33,140 bases of DNA. Origin: CAYMLQ01 sp964390795 (GTDB taxonomy: Bacteria > Verrucomicrobiota > Kiritimatiellia > RFP12 > UBA1067). The notes beneath the pieces were generated by a model. The model ran no database searches, was not told where the DNA came from, and saw nothing but the letters and a program-made list of their open reading frames with translations. Of this stretch, positions 31,847-33,140 are shown in pieces (the stretch's first letter is position 1; each line of letters starts with the position of its first letter). The stretch is taken from positions 1 through 33,140 of the forward strand of contig CAYMLQ010000022.1 in the NCBI GenBank assembly GCA_964390795.1, given 5' to 3'. The translations under genes and the position numbers were made by a program.

Positions 31847-33127
31847 CTACGCCTTCGTCACGCGGAAGACGCGCTTGGCCTTGCCTTCGCTGCGCGGCAG
31901 GGTGCCGGGCTTGAAGATGTCGCCCTTGGGGCTGAACCCGAGCCGCTCCTTGAGGTGTTTCTCGACCATGTAGCCGGTGACCCCCTCCTGCGCCTCCACG
32001 TTGATCGTCACGTCCGTCACGCCGTGGTCGTCCTCGAGGATGATCTGGTACTCGGGCAGCACGCCGGGCAGCTCCATCAGCGCCTGCTCCACCTGCTTCG
32101 GGAAGAAGTTCACGCCCTTGACGATCAGCATGTCGTCGCAGCGGCCCTCGATGCGGTCGATGCGCAGGCTGGTGCGGCCGCAGGCGCAGCGCGCGCGGCT
32201 CACGATGCGCGTGAGATCCCGCGTGCGGTAGCGGATCACCGGCAGCGCCTCGCGCGTCAGCGACGTGAAGATCACCTCGCCGATCGCTCCGTCCGGCAGC
32301 GGCGCGCCGGTCTCGGGATCGACGATCTCCGTGAGATACTGATCCTGCCAGACGTGGATGCCGCAGCGCGCGGGGCAGTCCATGCCGGTCGTGCCTACGC
32401 CCCCGGTCTCGGTCATGCCGTAGATGTCGAACGCCTGGATGCCGAGGCGCGACTCCACGCGCCGCCGCATTTCATCGGAGAAGGACTCCGCGCCGAAAAT
32501 ACCGATCTTGAGGTCGGGCAGCTCCATGCCCTTCTCATCCAGCATCTCGATGATGCGCGCCGCGTACGAGACCACCGCGCCCATGGCCTTGACCTTGAAG
32601 TCTCGCATCAGCATGATCTGCCGCGCCGTGTTGCCCGAGCCCGCAGGCACCGTGAAGAGCCCCGCGCGGCGCGCCCCGTGGTAGAAGCCGAACCCGCCGT
32701 TGAAAAGGCCGAACGTCGGCATGATCTGGATCGCGTCGCCCGCCTGAAGCCCGGCCATGACCATGCAGCGCGCCATACACTCGGCCCACTGCGCGAGGTC
32801 CGTTTCGGTATAGGCCATCACCACCGGCGTGCCGGTGGAACCCGAACTCATGTGCATCTCGCGCAGCGAGGTGCGCGGCATGGCGAGCATGCCCAAAGGA
32901 TACTGGTCGCGGAAATCGTCTTTTGTCAGGAAGGGCAGTCCGCGCACATCGTCCAGCGAGCGGATGTCGCCGGGCTTGAACCCCGCCTGCGTCAGCCGCG
33001 CGCGATAAAACTCGTTATTCGCCCAGACATGCGTCACCGTCCGCTTCAGCCCCTCAAGCTGAACCGCCGCCAACTCGTCTGCGGACATCGTCTCCGCCCG
33101 CTCGTTCCAATACCGAAGTCTGTTCAT
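31847..33127 (-). CDS. paaK: Phenylacetate-CoA ligase
   Basis: Cytoplasmic AMP-forming enzyme that activates phenylacetate (or another arylacetate) to its CoA ester. The ATP-binding P-loop is MSSGSTGTPVVMAYT (about residue 95); GIFGAESFS, FDIYGMTETGG, the Cys-containing CACGRTSLRIDRIEGR segment (A8 region) and MLIVKGVNFFPKQVE near the C-terminus are typical. 426 residues is full length. ATG 33127 is preceded by GGCGGG. In anaerobes this gene often follows indolepyruvate:ferredoxin oxidoreductase genes, but what lies upstream is outside the window. Confidence 0.95.
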   Translation of the reverse strand: MNRLRYWNERAETMSADELAAVQLEGLKRTVTHVWANNEFYRARLTQAGFKPGDIRSLDDVRGLPFLTKDDFRDQYPLGMLAMPRTSLREMHMSSGSTGTPVVMAYTETDLAQWAECMARCMVMAGLQAGDAIQIMPTFGLFNGGFGFYHGARRAGLFTVPAGSGNTARQIMLMRDFKVKAMGAVVSYAARIIEMLDEKGMELPDLKIGIFGAESFSDEMRRRVESRLGIQAFDIYGMTETGGVGTTGMDCPARCGIHVWQDQYLTEIVDPETGAPLPDGAIGEVIFTSLTREALPVIRYRTRDLTRIVSRARCACGRTSLRIDRIEGRCDDMLIVKGVNFFPKQVEQALMELPGVLPEYQIILEDDHGVTDVTINVEAQEGVTGYMVEKHLKERLGFSPKGDIFKPGTLPRSEGKAKRVFRVTKA

Positions 33128-33140
33128 AACCCGCCGTTCC

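Noticed and set aside
1..33140. tRNA, rRNA or transposase genes
   Set aside because: No tRNA cloverleaf motif, rRNA segment or transposase domain was recognised by eye. A covariance-model search could still find a small RNA.

Overview
GC-rich window with dense, mostly polycistronic coding on both strands. The gene content suggests an anaerobic heterotroph of the PVC group, most likely Kiritimatiellota, Verrucomicrobiota or Lentisphaerota. The reasons are a tandem pair of secreted sulfatases beside a double DUF1080 protein, a secreted NPCBM-GH27 alpha-galactosidase, a Bat operon, and short degenerate tandem repeats between genes. This placement is inference; no rRNA or other marker lies in the window.

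Layout. (1) 1-3542, plus strand: the 3' part of a Bat operon (partial BatD, BatE-like TPR protein, second BatD-like protein with an SH3-like tail). The last two open with the same ordered set of 7- and 8-base repeat arrays, and these arrays encode their N-termini and signal-peptide cores. (2) 3543-4579: about 1 kb without a gene, holding five copies of a 36-bp tandem hairpin repeat, dyads and a large inverted repeat. (3) 4580-6541: alpha-galactosidase. (4) 6816-13783, minus strand: a large membrane TPR protein, then a Met8-HemA fusion, then a HemC-CobA-HemD fusion. Two polypeptides thus carry five tetrapyrrole activities leading towards siroheme, but the HemC part lacks the domain that holds its cofactor. 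(5) 13904-19108, minus strand: MBL-fold hydrolase, unknown secreted protein, S41 peptidase, TsaD and a secreted EEP-family nuclease/phosphatase, probably one operon. (6) 19283-24601, plus strand: small secreted CBM-like protein, O-antigen-ligase-like membrane protein, bifunctional acyltransferase (ornithine-lipid type) and RecN. Regions 5 and 6 diverge from a 174-bp region in which both genes have a -10 box 6-7 bp before the start codon, so both may be leaderless. (7) 24618-29150, minus strand: DUF1080 protein, sulfatase, sulfatase (polysaccharide/glycan degradation). (8) 29243-31833, minus strand: remnants of a type I restriction-modification island (HsdM tail joined to an ORF6N domain, DUF1016 nuclease, short DUF45 metallopeptidase), with repeat arrays at the gene joints. 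(9) 31847-33127, minus strand: phenylacetate-CoA ligase.

The most unusual signals are the repeat-derived signal peptides, a heptamer array between the best start codon of the BatE-like gene and its reading frame (possible phase switch), the HemC without a cofactor domain, and the eroded restriction island.
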